17,550 bases of DNA, taken from NCBI GenBank assembly GCA_046729975.1, contig JBKPHS010000094.1, positions 1 through 17,550 on the forward strand. Direction: 5' to 3'. Positions within the stretch are counted from its first letter, which is position 1; the number at the start of each line of letters is the position of its first letter. Made by a program: the position numbers and the translations under genes. Under the pieces are notes generated by a model, which worked only from the letters and a program-made list of their open reading frames with translations, was not told where the DNA came from and made no database searches. This stretch comes from JBKPHS01 sp046729975 (GTDB lineage: Bacteria > Actinomycetota > Thermoleophilia > Solirubrobacterales > Thermoleophilaceae). Shown here in pieces: positions 6,359 to 14,270 of this stretch.

Positions 6359-7198
6359 CTACGCCGGCTCCCACAGGTGCCCTGTCAGGACGCGCACGGG
6401 TTTGACCTTCCACTCCGAGGCGAGCCGCCAGAGCTCCGCCGCCGCGCGCGGCTCGGGCAGGTCGCAGACCACCTCGATCTCGCGCGTGGCCATGCGGCCG
6501 AAGCGCCTGAGCGCCTCCTCGATCGCGGGCGGGCCGTCACCGGCCGGGCGGGCGCCGGCGGCTTCGGCGGCTGCCCGGTAGTCCTCGTAGGCGCGGTAGC
6601 CGGTCACCCAGCTCGTCTTCTCTGCGTCACCGATGAAGGCCATCGTCGGGAAGGTGAGGCGCTCGCCCCTGCTCGTCTCGACCACGGCATCCTCGCCGCG
6701 CGCCTCCTCCGGGACATCGCGGGCGGTCTCGAGATCGCTCCCGAACGCCTCGACGATCGCGTGCGAGCCCAGGTCGATCCGGAAGCGCTCCACGTCCAGC
6801 CGCGTCCGCCGCGCCTCCTCGACGAGCGCCTCGGTCGTGTCGAGCTTGCGCCTGAAGCACATCAGCCCCTCCCGCAGGACGCGCAGGTAACGGCCGTCCC
6901 CGGCCTGCTCTGCGGCGGCCTTGACGGCCATGCAGGCGGGATAGGTCGAGCCGATCGGCCCTTCGCTCCAGAGCCTGGGATCGAACGGCATGCGGCTCTC
7001 GTCAGCCACGTCGAGCCAGTGGCGGACCAACCATGGGTATACGCCGTCCTGACTGGTGTAATCGCGGGCGAGACCTCCCATCACGTAGGTCCAGGACACC
7101 TCTTCGCCGAACTCCACCATCAGCTTCCGAACCGACGGCTCCAAGCTCCACGACCAGGAGCACGCCGGATCGGTCACGTACAGCACACGTACGGCCAT
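6359..7198 (-). CDS. DsbA-family thioredoxin-fold protein with CxxS motif and possible C-terminal winged helix
   Basis: The 279-aa product starts MAVRVLYVTDPACSWSWSLE. The strand followed by DPACSWSW at 10-17 is the thioredoxin-fold active-site position, but the motif is CSWS (Cys13, Ser16), so only the first Cys remains. A helical insertion follows, then LTFPTMAFIGD (181-191) with the expected cis-Pro at 184. No signal peptide is visible, so it is probably cytoplasmic. A monothiol site suggests isomerase, thiol-transfer, FrnE-like or adaptor activity, not a dithiol oxidase. Residues about 224-279 (AIEEALRRFG, then REIEVVCDLPEPRAAAELWR, then VRVLTGHLW) look to me like a small winged helix. 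This is pattern-based and unverified. ATG 7198 is chosen over a longer frame to 7267 because that extension would run deep into the divergent kinase gene. TATTTT lies 8 nt upstream and no Shine-Dalgarno is seen, suggesting a leaderless start. Confidence 0.8.
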   Translation of the reverse strand: MAVRVLYVTDPACSWSWSLEPSVRKLMVEFGEEVSWTYVMGGLARDYTSQDGVYPWLVRHWLDVADESRMPFDPRLWSEGPIGSTYPACMAVKAAAEQAGDGRYLRVLREGLMCFRRKLDTTEALVEEARRTRLDVERFRIDLGSHAIVEAFGSDLETARDVPEEARGEDAVVETSRGERLTFPTMAFIGDAEKTSWVTGYRAYEDYRAAAEAAGARPAGDGPPAIEEALRRFGRMATREIEVVCDLPEPRAAAELWRLASEWKVKPVRVLTGHLWEPA

Positions 7199-7220
7199 GC
7201 TCGCCCAAAATAGAGAGTCC
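7199..7220. promoter_or_regulatory. Candidate bidirectional promoter between the DsbA-like gene and the kinase
   Basis: The two start codons are 22 bp apart. On the minus strand TATTTT (7212-7207) ends 8 nt before ATG 7198. On the plus strand CAAAAT (7206-7211) ends 9 nt before GTG 7221. This AT-rich patch overlaps itself on both strands and is conspicuous in very GC-rich surroundings. The spacing to the minus start equals that at the 3295-3319 promoter. No clear -35 is seen. Confidence 0.45.
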
Positions 7221-8711
7221 GTGATCGGCACCCTGCTGAACGACCGTTTCCGCCTGGAGGAGCGCATCGGGTCCGGCGGGATGTCGACCGTCTACCTCGC
7301 GTTCGACGAGACCCTCGAGCGCTGGGTCGCGATCAAGCTGCTCCACTCGGAGATCTCCGCCGACGAGGACCAGATCGAGCGTTTCCGGCGCGAGGCGCGG
7401 GCAGTGGCCCGCCTGTCGCACCCCCACGTCGTGACCGTCATCGACTTCGGGGAGGACCAGGGTCACCCCTACATCGTCTTCGAGTACGTCGAAGGCGAGA
7501 CGCTCAAGGAGCGCATCCGCCGCGTGGGCCGGCTCGAGGTGCCGGAAGCCGTGGCCTACGCGATCGAGATCGGCCGCGCGCTCCAGGCGGCCCACGCCGA
7601 GCGTCTCGTGCACCGGGACGTGAAGCCCCAGAACGTTCTGATCGACGGAGAGGGCCGGGCGAAGGTCACCGACTTCGGCATCGCGCGGTCGCTCGAGGCG
7701 GAGGGCCTCACGGCCACCGGTCGCGTGCTTGGCACGACCGACTACGTCTCTCCCGAGCAGGCGCTCGGGGAGGGCGTGAGCCAGCAGTCCGACATCTACT
7801 CGCTCGGGATCGTGCTCTTCGAGATGCTCACAGGCGACGTGCCGTTCAAGGGGGAGACGCAGGTCTCGGTGGCAATGAAGCACGTCCGCGAGCCTCTGCC
7901 CGACATCCAGCGCCACCGGCCGGACGTGTCGGCCGCGCTCGCCTCGGTGGTCGAGCGGGCGACCGCGAAGGAGCAGCGCAATCGCTACGCCGGGACCGCA
8001 GAGATGATCGACGATCTCGAGCATGCGCTGGCGATCGAGGCCGCGCGAGCGGGCCACACGAGCGGCGAGGCGACGACCGTGCTGCGGGAGCTGCCGCCCG
8101 ACACCGTGGAGGGGCTCCCGCGGCGTCTGCGCAACCCGCGCGCGGTGCTCGTCCTGTCGCTGATCGCGGCCGCCCTCGCCGCGGTGCTGATCGTGGTGCT
8201 CGCGAGCCGAACGGAGCAGGGGACCACAGGCGGCGCCGCGCCGAAGCGCAGCGGCGAGCTGCACGCGGTCACCCTGCGGAGCGGAGCGGCGCACGACTAC
8301 GATCCGCCGCCGGGCGGCGACGGCAGCGAGCACCCGAACGAGGTGCGCAACGTGATCGACGAGGCCCCGGCCACGCAGTGGACCACCGAGCAATATCAGG
8401 GAGGTCAGGGCAAGCTCGGCCCAAAGCCGGGCGTGGGGCTCCGGATCGACACCGGCTCCGGGGGTATGGCCGCGCGACGGCTCGACCTGATCAGCAGCAA
8501 GCCGGGCTGGCAGGGCGTCATCTACGCCGCGAAGGACGTGCCCGAATCGATCCAGGGATGGACGAGGGTGAGCCAGCCCTTCACGGCAGGCGAGAGGACG
8601 CGCGTACCGCTCGACACCGCGCGGCAGAAGTTCAGCAACTACCTGATCTGGATCGTCAAGGTCCCGCCCGACGGCCGCGCGGCGATCTCCGAGCTGACGA
8701 TCTACCGGTAG
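7221..8711 (+). CDS. Transmembrane Ser/Thr protein kinase with extracellular discoidin-like domain
   Basis: The 496-aa product has an N-terminal Hanks-type kinase domain (about 8-275): glycine loop GSGGMST (17-23), VAIK with Lys39, HRDVKPQN (131-138), DFG (151-153), and activation loop TATGRVLGTTDYVSPEQ with several Thr that could be autophosphorylated. After a juxtamembrane linker, a basic patch (RRLRNPR) precedes one transmembrane helix (about 308-329). The outside domain (about 345-496) has the pattern NVIDEAPATQWTTEQY, then LRIDTGSG, then LTIYR at the end. This is the discoidin/F5-8-like beta-sandwich also found fused to actinobacterial MurJ-type proteins, and it probably binds a wall saccharide or lipid-linked precursor. 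It has no PASTA repeats. GTG 7221 is preferred over ATG 7197, which would overlap the divergent ATG. Targets are unknown, but the wall genes next door are candidates. It converges on ddl with a 10-bp gap. Confidence 0.9.
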   Translation: MIGTLLNDRFRLEERIGSGGMSTVYLAFDETLERWVAIKLLHSEISADEDQIERFRREARAVARLSHPHVVTVIDFGEDQGHPYIVFEYVEGETLKERIRRVGRLEVPEAVAYAIEIGRALQAAHAERLVHRDVKPQNVLIDGEGRAKVTDFGIARSLEAEGLTATGRVLGTTDYVSPEQALGEGVSQQSDIYSLGIVLFEMLTGDVPFKGETQVSVAMKHVREPLPDIQRHRPDVSAALASVVERATAKEQRNRYAGTAEMIDDLEHALAIEAARAGHTSGEATTVLRELPPDTVEGLPRRLRNPRAVLVLSLIAAALAAVLIVVLASRTEQGTTGGAAPKRSGELHAVTLRSGAAHDYDPPPGGDGSEHPNEVRNVIDEAPATQWTTEQYQGGQGKLGPKPGVGLRIDTGSGGMAARRLDLISSKPGWQGVIYAAKDVPESIQGWTRVSQPFTAGERTRVPLDTARQKFSNYLIWIVKVPPDGRAAISELTIYR

Positions 8712-8733
8712 TACGCGAGCACTAGAACCGGTA
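8703..8733. terminator. Inverted repeat spanning two convergent stop codons
   Basis: TACCGGT (8703-8709) and ACCGGTA (8727-8733) form a 7-bp stem with a 17-nt loop that holds the end of the kinase stop codon and the ddl stop. A bidirectional terminator is plausible by position, but both arms are also coding (Tyr-Arg codons at both C-termini), there is no T-tract and the loop is long. Confidence 0.25.
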
Positions 8734-9690
8734 CCGCCGCTCGGCCTCGTGGCGCTCCAGCGCGAAGCCCACGAGCCGGTCCACGAGCTCCGGGAACGGC
8801 ACACCGGACGCCTCGAACATCTTGGGAAAGCCGCTCGTCGGCGTGAAGCCCGGAATCGTGTTGAGCTCGTTCACGAGAACACGGTCGCCGTCCTCGACGA
8901 AGAAGTCCACGCGCGCGAAGCCCGCGCAGCCGACGCGCCGGTAGACCTCGACCGCCAGCTCGCGGACGCGTTCGCGGGCCTCCGGGTCAATCCGGGCAGG
9001 CACCACCATCTCCATGCCGCCGGGCTCGTACTTGGCCTCGTAGTCGTACCAGTCGGCCTGGCTCAGGACGATCTCGCCCGGCTGCGACGCCAGTGGGTCG
9101 CCGTTGCCGATCACCGAGCACTCGACCTCGATGCCGCCCGCCATCGCCTCGACGATCACGAGCGGATCGTGCTCGAATGCCCCGCGAAGCGCATCCGGCA
9201 GCTCGGCGGGTGAGGACACCTTCGAGATCCCGACCGACGACCCGAGGCGGGCGGGCTTGACGAACACGGGCAGGCCGAGCCGGCTGAGCCGCGCCGGGTC
9301 GTCGTCCTGGCCGAAGGCGGCGTAGTCAACCTGCGGCACGCCGGCGCTCGCCATCAGCTCCTTGAACACGACCTTGTCCATGGACAGCGCGGAGGCCAGC
9401 ACGCCCGCGCCCACGTAGGGCACGTCGATCAGCTCGAGCATCCCCTGAACCGTGCCGTCCTCGCCGAAGGGCCCGTGCAGCACGGGGAAGACGACGTCAG
9501 CACCCAGCAGCGGCTCGCCGGGCGTGATCGACAGGCGCTCGCCGGCATAGGACCAGCCGCCGTCGCGCTCGAGCTCGACCCACAGCACCTCGTGTCCCGC
9601 CTCCTCCAGGCCGGCGCGAACCGCCGCGGCCGACGAGAGCGAGACGTCGTGCTCGCTGGAGCGCCCGCCCGCGAGCACGACGACCCTCAT
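8722..9690 (-). CDS. ddl: D-alanine--D-alanine ligase
   Basis: The 322-aa protein has the ATP-grasp Ddl layout. The N-terminus is MRVVVLAGGRSSEHDVSLSSA, with the Glu and Ser that bind the first D-Ala. Next come LHGPFGEDGT, YVGAGVLASALSMDK, the ATP-binding VFVKPARLGSSVGISK, the omega-loop YDYEAKY, and LVNELNTIPGFTPTSGFPKM with metal ligands and the substrate-binding Ser. It joins two D-Ala for the peptidoglycan stem peptide in the cytoplasm. A Tyr-containing omega loop fits D-Ala-D-Ala, not D-Ala-D-Lac, activity. The ATG overlaps the pknB stop as ATGA, so it is the last gene of the kinase/wall operon and translationally coupled to pknB. Confidence 0.95.
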   Translation of the reverse strand: MRVVVLAGGRSSEHDVSLSSAAAVRAGLEEAGHEVLWVELERDGGWSYAGERLSITPGEPLLGADVVFPVLHGPFGEDGTVQGMLELIDVPYVGAGVLASALSMDKVVFKELMASAGVPQVDYAAFGQDDDPARLSRLGLPVFVKPARLGSSVGISKVSSPAELPDALRGAFEHDPLVIVEAMAGGIEVECSVIGNGDPLASQPGEIVLSQADWYDYEAKYEPGGMEMVVPARIDPEARERVRELAVEVYRRVGCAGFARVDFFVEDGDRVLVNELNTIPGFTPTSGFPKMFEASGVPFPELVDRLVGFALERHEAERRYRF

Positions 9691-11540
9691 GGCTGTGGCG
9701 CCTCTTCGGGCGGCGGCTCGAACACGCCGACGAAGATCACGACCGTCCGGCCCTTGGTCAGCTCCACGCCGCCGGAGGGGCGCTGATCCACGACCAGGCC
9801 GTCGTCATCCTCGCTGTCGACCGCGCGCTCGCGCGCCTGCACATTGAGCCCCGCGCCGCGGATCTCGGAGCGGGCGTCCGACTCGCTCAGCCCGGTCACG
9901 TCGGGCACCTGAGCCTTCTGCGGGCCGCGCGACACCTTGAGCGTGACGCGCGAGCCCTTGTCGATCGTGCGGCCGGCCACCGGGTCCTGCGCGATCACCT
10001 CGTCCTTCGGCTGGTCCGAATCGACCTCCTCGAACGACACCCCGAGCCCCTCGGAGTCGAGCCGCGACTCGGCGGACTCGCGCGTGAGACCGATCACGTT
10101 CGGGACGGTGACCTGCTCGGGCCCGGTGCTCACGTAGAGCTGGATCCGCACGTCGTTCGGGTTCTCGCGGCTGCCCGCCGGCGGGTCGGTGCGTATCACG
10201 CGCCCCTTCCTGACGGTCTCCGAGCTCTCCTCCTGGACCTCCACGCCCTTGAAGCCAGCCCTGTTCAGCCTCCGTATGGCGGTCTTCTGGGTGAGACCAC
10301 CCACGAAGGGCACGGTGCGCTCTCCGGGACCGCTCGACACGGTCAGCGTGACGGTCGAGCCGTCATCCGCCTTGTCGCCCGCGTTCGGGTCCTGGTCGAT
10401 CACCTCGTCCGCCGGGGCCGGGTCCTCGCGCCGCTCCGCCGCCACCTCGAAGCCGGCCTGCTCCAGCTGCGTGCGCGCCTGCTCGAGCGTGCGGCCCTCC
10501 ACGGCCGGCACAGTTACCTGCTCGGGCCGGGTGAGCGCCCACGCGGTGGCGGCGGCGAGCGCCAGCAGGAGCAGGGCGAGCGCGATCCATGGCCAGCGCC
10601 TCTGCGTCCTCTCCTCGCCCGGAGGCGGGGGCGGTGGCGGCGCCTCGGGCTCCGCCGGAGCGGTCACGGCGGCGAACGCGGCCGTGCTCTCGCCCACGCC
10701 GTCGCCCGAGGCGATCCGCGACCGCGCGTCCTCGAGCGCTTCGACGAATTCCTCGGCGCTCGTGTAGCGCGCCGCAGGATCCTTGGCGAGCGCACGCAGG
10801 ACCACGGCCTCGAGCGCAGGGTGGATCGCGGGGCGAAGGCTCGACGGCCGCGCGGGCGGCTCGCTCAGGTGCTTCAGGGCGATCGCCACCGCGCTGTCGC
10901 CCAGGAACGGCACCTGCCCCGTGAGCATCTCGTAGAGGATCACGCCGATCGAGTACAGGTCCGACGTCGCCGTGACCGCGTGGCCCTGCGCCTGCTCCGG
11001 CGAGAGGTACTGGGCGGTGCCCATGATCGAACCGGTCTCCGTCATCTCGGAGGCCCCGGCGCGCGCTATGCCAAAGTCCGTGACCTTGACGTTGTCCTCG
11101 GCGTCGAGCATCACGTTGTGCGGCTTGAAGTCGCGATGGATCACGCCGCGCCTGTGGGCGAAGCCCGCGGCGCGCAGGATCTGGATCGCGATGGCGATCG
11201 CGCGCTCCTGGTCGAGCGGCGCGTCGACGTTGATGACGTCGCGCAGCGTCAGCCCCGGCAGGTACTCCATCGCGATGTAGTAGGTGCCGTCGTGCCGCCC
11301 GCGGTCGAAGACGTTCACGACGTTGGGGTGCTGGAGGCCGGCGGCCGCCGAGGCCTCGCGCCGGAAGCGCTCCACGAACTCGTCGTCCTGCGCGAAGCGC
11401 CGGTACAGCACCTTGATCGCGACCTGGCGCCCGAGGTGGGTGTCCTCCGCGCAGTACACGTCGGCCATGCCGCCCGAGCCGATCCGGTTGAGGATCCGGT
11501 AGCGGCCGTCGACGACCGTGTTCTCGACGACCTCAGCCAC
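9687..11540 (-). CDS. pknB: Transmembrane Ser/Thr protein kinase PknB with four PASTA repeats
   Basis: The 617-aa product has a kinase domain at about 10-275: GSGGMAD (21-27), Lys43 in VAIKVL, HRDFKPHN (135-142), DFG (155-157), and activation loop TETGSIMGTAQYLSPEQ. Thr167 and Thr169 align with the autophosphorylated Thr pair of mycobacterial PknB. A Pro-run linker (301-307) leads to one transmembrane helix (about 316-336) and four PASTA domains, roughly 340-404, 406-473, 475-538 and 541-605. PASTA domains bind muropeptides or lipid II, and the kinase tunes wall synthesis and division. It is the only kinase fully inside this operon; pknA is absent. GTG start at 11540 overlaps pbpA by 8 nt, with GAGGAG (11553-11548) 7 nt upstream inside pbpA. 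Its stop overlaps ddl as ATGA. Confidence 0.96.
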   Translation of the reverse strand: MAEVVENTVVDGRYRILNRIGSGGMADVYCAEDTHLGRQVAIKVLYRRFAQDDEFVERFRREASAAAGLQHPNVVNVFDRGRHDGTYYIAMEYLPGLTLRDVINVDAPLDQERAIAIAIQILRAAGFAHRRGVIHRDFKPHNVMLDAEDNVKVTDFGIARAGASEMTETGSIMGTAQYLSPEQAQGHAVTATSDLYSIGVILYEMLTGQVPFLGDSAVAIALKHLSEPPARPSSLRPAIHPALEAVVLRALAKDPAARYTSAEEFVEALEDARSRIASGDGVGESTAAFAAVTAPAEPEAPPPPPPPGEERTQRRWPWIALALLLLALAAATAWALTRPEQVTVPAVEGRTLEQARTQLEQAGFEVAAERREDPAPADEVIDQDPNAGDKADDGSTVTLTVSSGPGERTVPFVGGLTQKTAIRRLNRAGFKGVEVQEESSETVRKGRVIRTDPPAGSRENPNDVRIQLYVSTGPEQVTVPNVIGLTRESAESRLDSEGLGVSFEEVDSDQPKDEVIAQDPVAGRTIDKGSRVTLKVSRGPQKAQVPDVTGLSESDARSEIRGAGLNVQARERAVDSEDDDGLVVDQRPSGGVELTKGRTVVIFVGVFEPPPEEAPQP

Positions 11541-12969
11541 GCAGGAGCTCCTCCATCACCCGCTTGGCGAGCGGCGCGGCGACCGTCCCGCCCTGGCCCT
11601 GCGTCCGCTCGATCGTCACCGCGATCGCCACGCGCGGGTCCTCCACCGGCGCGAAGCCGATGAACCAGGCCTGGTTCGTCCGGCCGCCCTCGACCTCCGC
11701 AGTACCCGTCTTCCCGGCCACCGCGACGCCGGGGATCTTCGCTGCGGTAGCCGTCCCCTGGTCCACCACGCCCTGCATCATGCGCTTGAGGGCGGCGGCA
11801 GTCTCGGGCTTCATCACCCGCGCGGCTTCATCCGGCTCGATCCGGTCCTTCACCCGCCCGTCCGCGGCAACGACGCGCTCCCCGATGCGCGGCTTCATGC
11901 GCTCGCCGTCGTTGGCCACGGTCGCCGCGATCGTGGCCATTTGCAGGGGCGTGGTGAGCAGGCGCTCCTGGCCGATCGCGACGCGGCCGATGTCCACGGG
12001 GTCGCCCTCGTCGAGCAGCCTGCCCTTGGAGAACACCCCGCTGCGCGCCAGCTCGTCCCGGGGGAAGTCGAGCGGCGGTGCGGAATTCAAGCCGAACCGC
12101 TTCATGTAGCGGTACATCGTGTCCTTGCCGAGCTTCTCGCCGACCTCGGCCCAGACCGTGTTCACGGAGTTCTCGAGCGCCTGCGTCAGCGTCAGCGGCC
12201 CAAAGTTGCCGGTGCCCTCGCCGCAGCAGTTCGAGAGCGGCACGCCGCCGATCTTCTTGGGCGACTTCCCGCTCACCACGGAGTCCGGCGTGTAGCGGCC
12301 GGTATCGAGCGCCGCGGTAGCCGTCACGACCTTGAACGTCGACCCCGGCGGGTATTGCGACTGCGTCGTGCGGTTGACCAGCGGCGAGCCCTGCTGGCGG
12401 CTCAGCTCGCGGAAGCGGTCCGGGATCTGGTTCGGGTCGTAGTCCGGCGCGCTTGCCATGGCGAGCAGGCGCCCCGTCTTCGGCTCGAGCGCCGCGATCG
12501 CGCCGGGCCGTCCCGCCAGCGCCTGCACCGCCACGCGCTGTGCGGCGGGGTCGAGCGAGGTGCGCAGGTCGAAGCCCTCCTTCTTGGCGCCGCGCAGCTC
12601 GTCGAAGATCGACTCGAACTCGTCCTCGTTGCCCACCAGCTCGTCGTTGCGGTAGCGCTCGGTTGCCACGCGACCCTGGGAGAGGAACGAGTAGCCCACC
12701 GCGTGCGAGAACAGCCGGCCCGGCGGGTAGTCGCGCACGTATCGCGCACGTTCACCTGAGCCCAACTTACGGCTCGTCGCGAGCCGCGACCCGTCGCTTG
12801 CGAGGATCAGGCCGCGCGGGACCTTCTGCTCCTCGAGCAGCGGTCGCCGGTTGGCCGTGTTGTCCTCGAGGCTCTCGGCCTCGAAGACCGTCCAGCGCGA
12901 CGTGAACACGACGAGGACGCCGAACAGCACCACGACGACGCCGAACAGGCGGGTGATCTGGGGGTTCAA
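11533..12969 (-). CDS. pbpA: Class B penicillin-binding protein (transpeptidase) PbpA
   Basis: The 478-aa protein has an N-terminal membrane anchor (about 8-24), a short pedestal region, and a transpeptidase domain with the three active-site motifs: STFK (210-213, nucleophile Ser210), SVN (268-270) and KTGT (420-423). It cross-links peptidoglycan on the outer face and pairs with the SEDS glycosyltransferase encoded immediately upstream. The length matches mycobacterial PbpA. A TTG start at 12969 overlaps the rodA TGA as TTGA, and the reading frame begins with the expected anchor (MNPQITRLFGVVVVLFGVLV), which supports this unusual start. The 3' end overlaps pknB by 8 nt. The kinase and phosphatase genes around it suggest control by phosphorylation. 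Confidence 0.95.
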   Translation of the reverse strand: MNPQITRLFGVVVVLFGVLVVFTSRWTVFEAESLEDNTANRRPLLEEQKVPRGLILASDGSRLATSRKLGSGERARYVRDYPPGRLFSHAVGYSFLSQGRVATERYRNDELVGNEDEFESIFDELRGAKKEGFDLRTSLDPAAQRVAVQALAGRPGAIAALEPKTGRLLAMASAPDYDPNQIPDRFRELSRQQGSPLVNRTTQSQYPPGSTFKVVTATAALDTGRYTPDSVVSGKSPKKIGGVPLSNCCGEGTGNFGPLTLTQALENSVNTVWAEVGEKLGKDTMYRYMKRFGLNSAPPLDFPRDELARSGVFSKGRLLDEGDPVDIGRVAIGQERLLTTPLQMATIAATVANDGERMKPRIGERVVAADGRVKDRIEPDEAARVMKPETAAALKRMMQGVVDQGTATAAKIPGVAVAGKTGTAEVEGGRTNQAWFIGFAPVEDPRVAIAVTIERTQGQGGTVAAPLAKRVMEELLRG

Positions 12970-14270
12970 ACGACGCCTCCGCGCAGCTCCGGCTCACGCC
13001 GCGCGTTGTCGGACACGATCAGGAGCAGCGCCAGCAGCACGAAGTTGGCGACGATCGAGCTGCCCCCGTAGGAGACGAACGGGAGGGTGACCCCGGTGAG
13101 CGGGATCACGCGTGTCACACCACCGATGATCACGAACACCTGGAGCGCGAAGACGGCGGTGAGGCCGACGGAGAGCAGCTTCGAGAAGGCATCGCCCGAG
13201 ACCACGGCGGTCTCGAACCCGCGGTACACGAACAGCAGGTACACCACGATCAGGGCGCAGGCGCCGAACAGGCCGAGCTCGTCGGTGATCACCGCGTAGA
13301 TCAGGTCCGTGTGCGGCGCGGGCAGGATCGAGCTCCCGTTCGGCAGCTCGAGCAGCGCTTGTCCGAAGCCCTGCCCGAACAGGCCGCCGTCCGCCTGCGC
13401 GAAGAGAGATTGGGCGAGCTGGTAGCCCTCGCGGTCCACCACTCCACGCTTGAACGGGTCGAGCCAGATGTCCACGCGCTCCTCGACATGCGCGACGCTG
13501 TTCGCGACGGCGTAGGCGCCCGCCGCGAACGCGGCCAGACCGCCGGCCACGAGCGACAGGCGCGAGGTGGCGACGTAGAGGAGAGCCAGGAATCCGCCGA
13601 AGAACATCAGCGAGCTGCCGAGGTCGCGGATGAAGATCAGCATGAGCATCGCGGCGCCCCAGACCACGAGCAGGGGGCCCATGTGCTTCAGGCTTATCCG
13701 CGGCAATCGCCCCCGGACGAGCACGTCGCGCACGTCGCGCAGGTAGCTCGCCAGGAAGACGATGATCCCGATCTTGGCGAACTCGGCGGGCTGGAAGGTG
13801 ATAGGGCCGATGTTCACGGCCAGGAAGGCCCCGTTCACGGACTGACCGATGCCCGGCAGCCGCGGGGCTATCAGGAGCGCGATGCTCGCTGCCGCGATCG
13901 TGTAGCGGTAGCGCTCCAGCACGCGGTAGTCGCGCAGGAAGACGATCGTGAGGCAGAACAGGATCAGGCCCACCACGAACCACTGCGCCTGCTCGCGCGC
14001 GAGCTCCTCGTCGATCCGGTAGATCTCGACGAGCCCGAAGGCGGCGAGCGCGGCCGCGAGCGGGAACAGGTATGGATCGGCGTCAGGCAGGCGGGCGCGG
14101 ATGAACAGGTGGGCGAAGACGCAGCAGCCGAGGAAGAAGAGCCCGTAGGTGACCGTCAGCGAGTTGATCTCGTCGATGTCCTGGCGCGTGATCAGCACGG
14201 CCGTGAAGCCGGCGGTCACGAGCAAGGACACCGGGATCAGCCCGAACAGCTCGCGGAAGCGGGCGGACAT
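12966..14270 (-). CDS. rodA: SEDS-family peptidoglycan glycosyltransferase (FtsW/RodA/SpoVE)
   Basis: The 434-aa polytopic protein has about ten hydrophobic segments and the family signatures QPAEFAKI (160-167), RDLGSS (215-220), RVDIWLDPF (265-273), PAPHTDLIYAVITDELG (318-334) and PLTGVTLPFVSYGGSS (390-405). Asp322 in the HTD motif aligns with the catalytic Asp of RodA. It polymerises lipid II into glycan strands at the membrane, working with the adjacent class B PBP. Assignment as RodA over FtsW rests on the operon position, which matches the mycobacterial rodA-pbpA pair; sequence alone does not separate them. ATG 14270 shares its A with the pstP TGA (TGATG). Confidence 0.93.
   Translation of the reverse strand: MSARFRELFGLIPVSLLVTAGFTAVLITRQDIDEINSLTVTYGLFFLGCCVFAHLFIRARLPDADPYLFPLAAALAAFGLVEIYRIDEELAREQAQWFVVGLILFCLTIVFLRDYRVLERYRYTIAAASIALLIAPRLPGIGQSVNGAFLAVNIGPITFQPAEFAKIGIIVFLASYLRDVRDVLVRGRLPRISLKHMGPLLVVWGAAMLMLIFIRDLGSSLMFFGGFLALLYVATSRLSLVAGGLAAFAAGAYAVANSVAHVEERVDIWLDPFKRGVVDREGYQLAQSLFAQADGGLFGQGFGQALLELPNGSSILPAPHTDLIYAVITDELGLFGACALIVVYLLFVYRGFETAVVSGDAFSKLLSVGLTAVFALQVFVIIGGVTRVIPLTGVTLPFVSYGGSSIVANFVLLALLLIVSDNARREPELRGGVV

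Noticed and set aside
7002..8804. A 600-codon open frame on the minus strand opposite the kinase gene
   Set aside because: Its product is rich in Arg, His, Leu and Val with no domain, and it runs antisense to clear kinase motifs. Long antisense frames are expected at this GC content.
11518..12759. A 413-codon plus-strand frame opposite pbpA
   Set aside because: Arg/His/Val-rich shadow; the minus strand carries all three PBP motifs.
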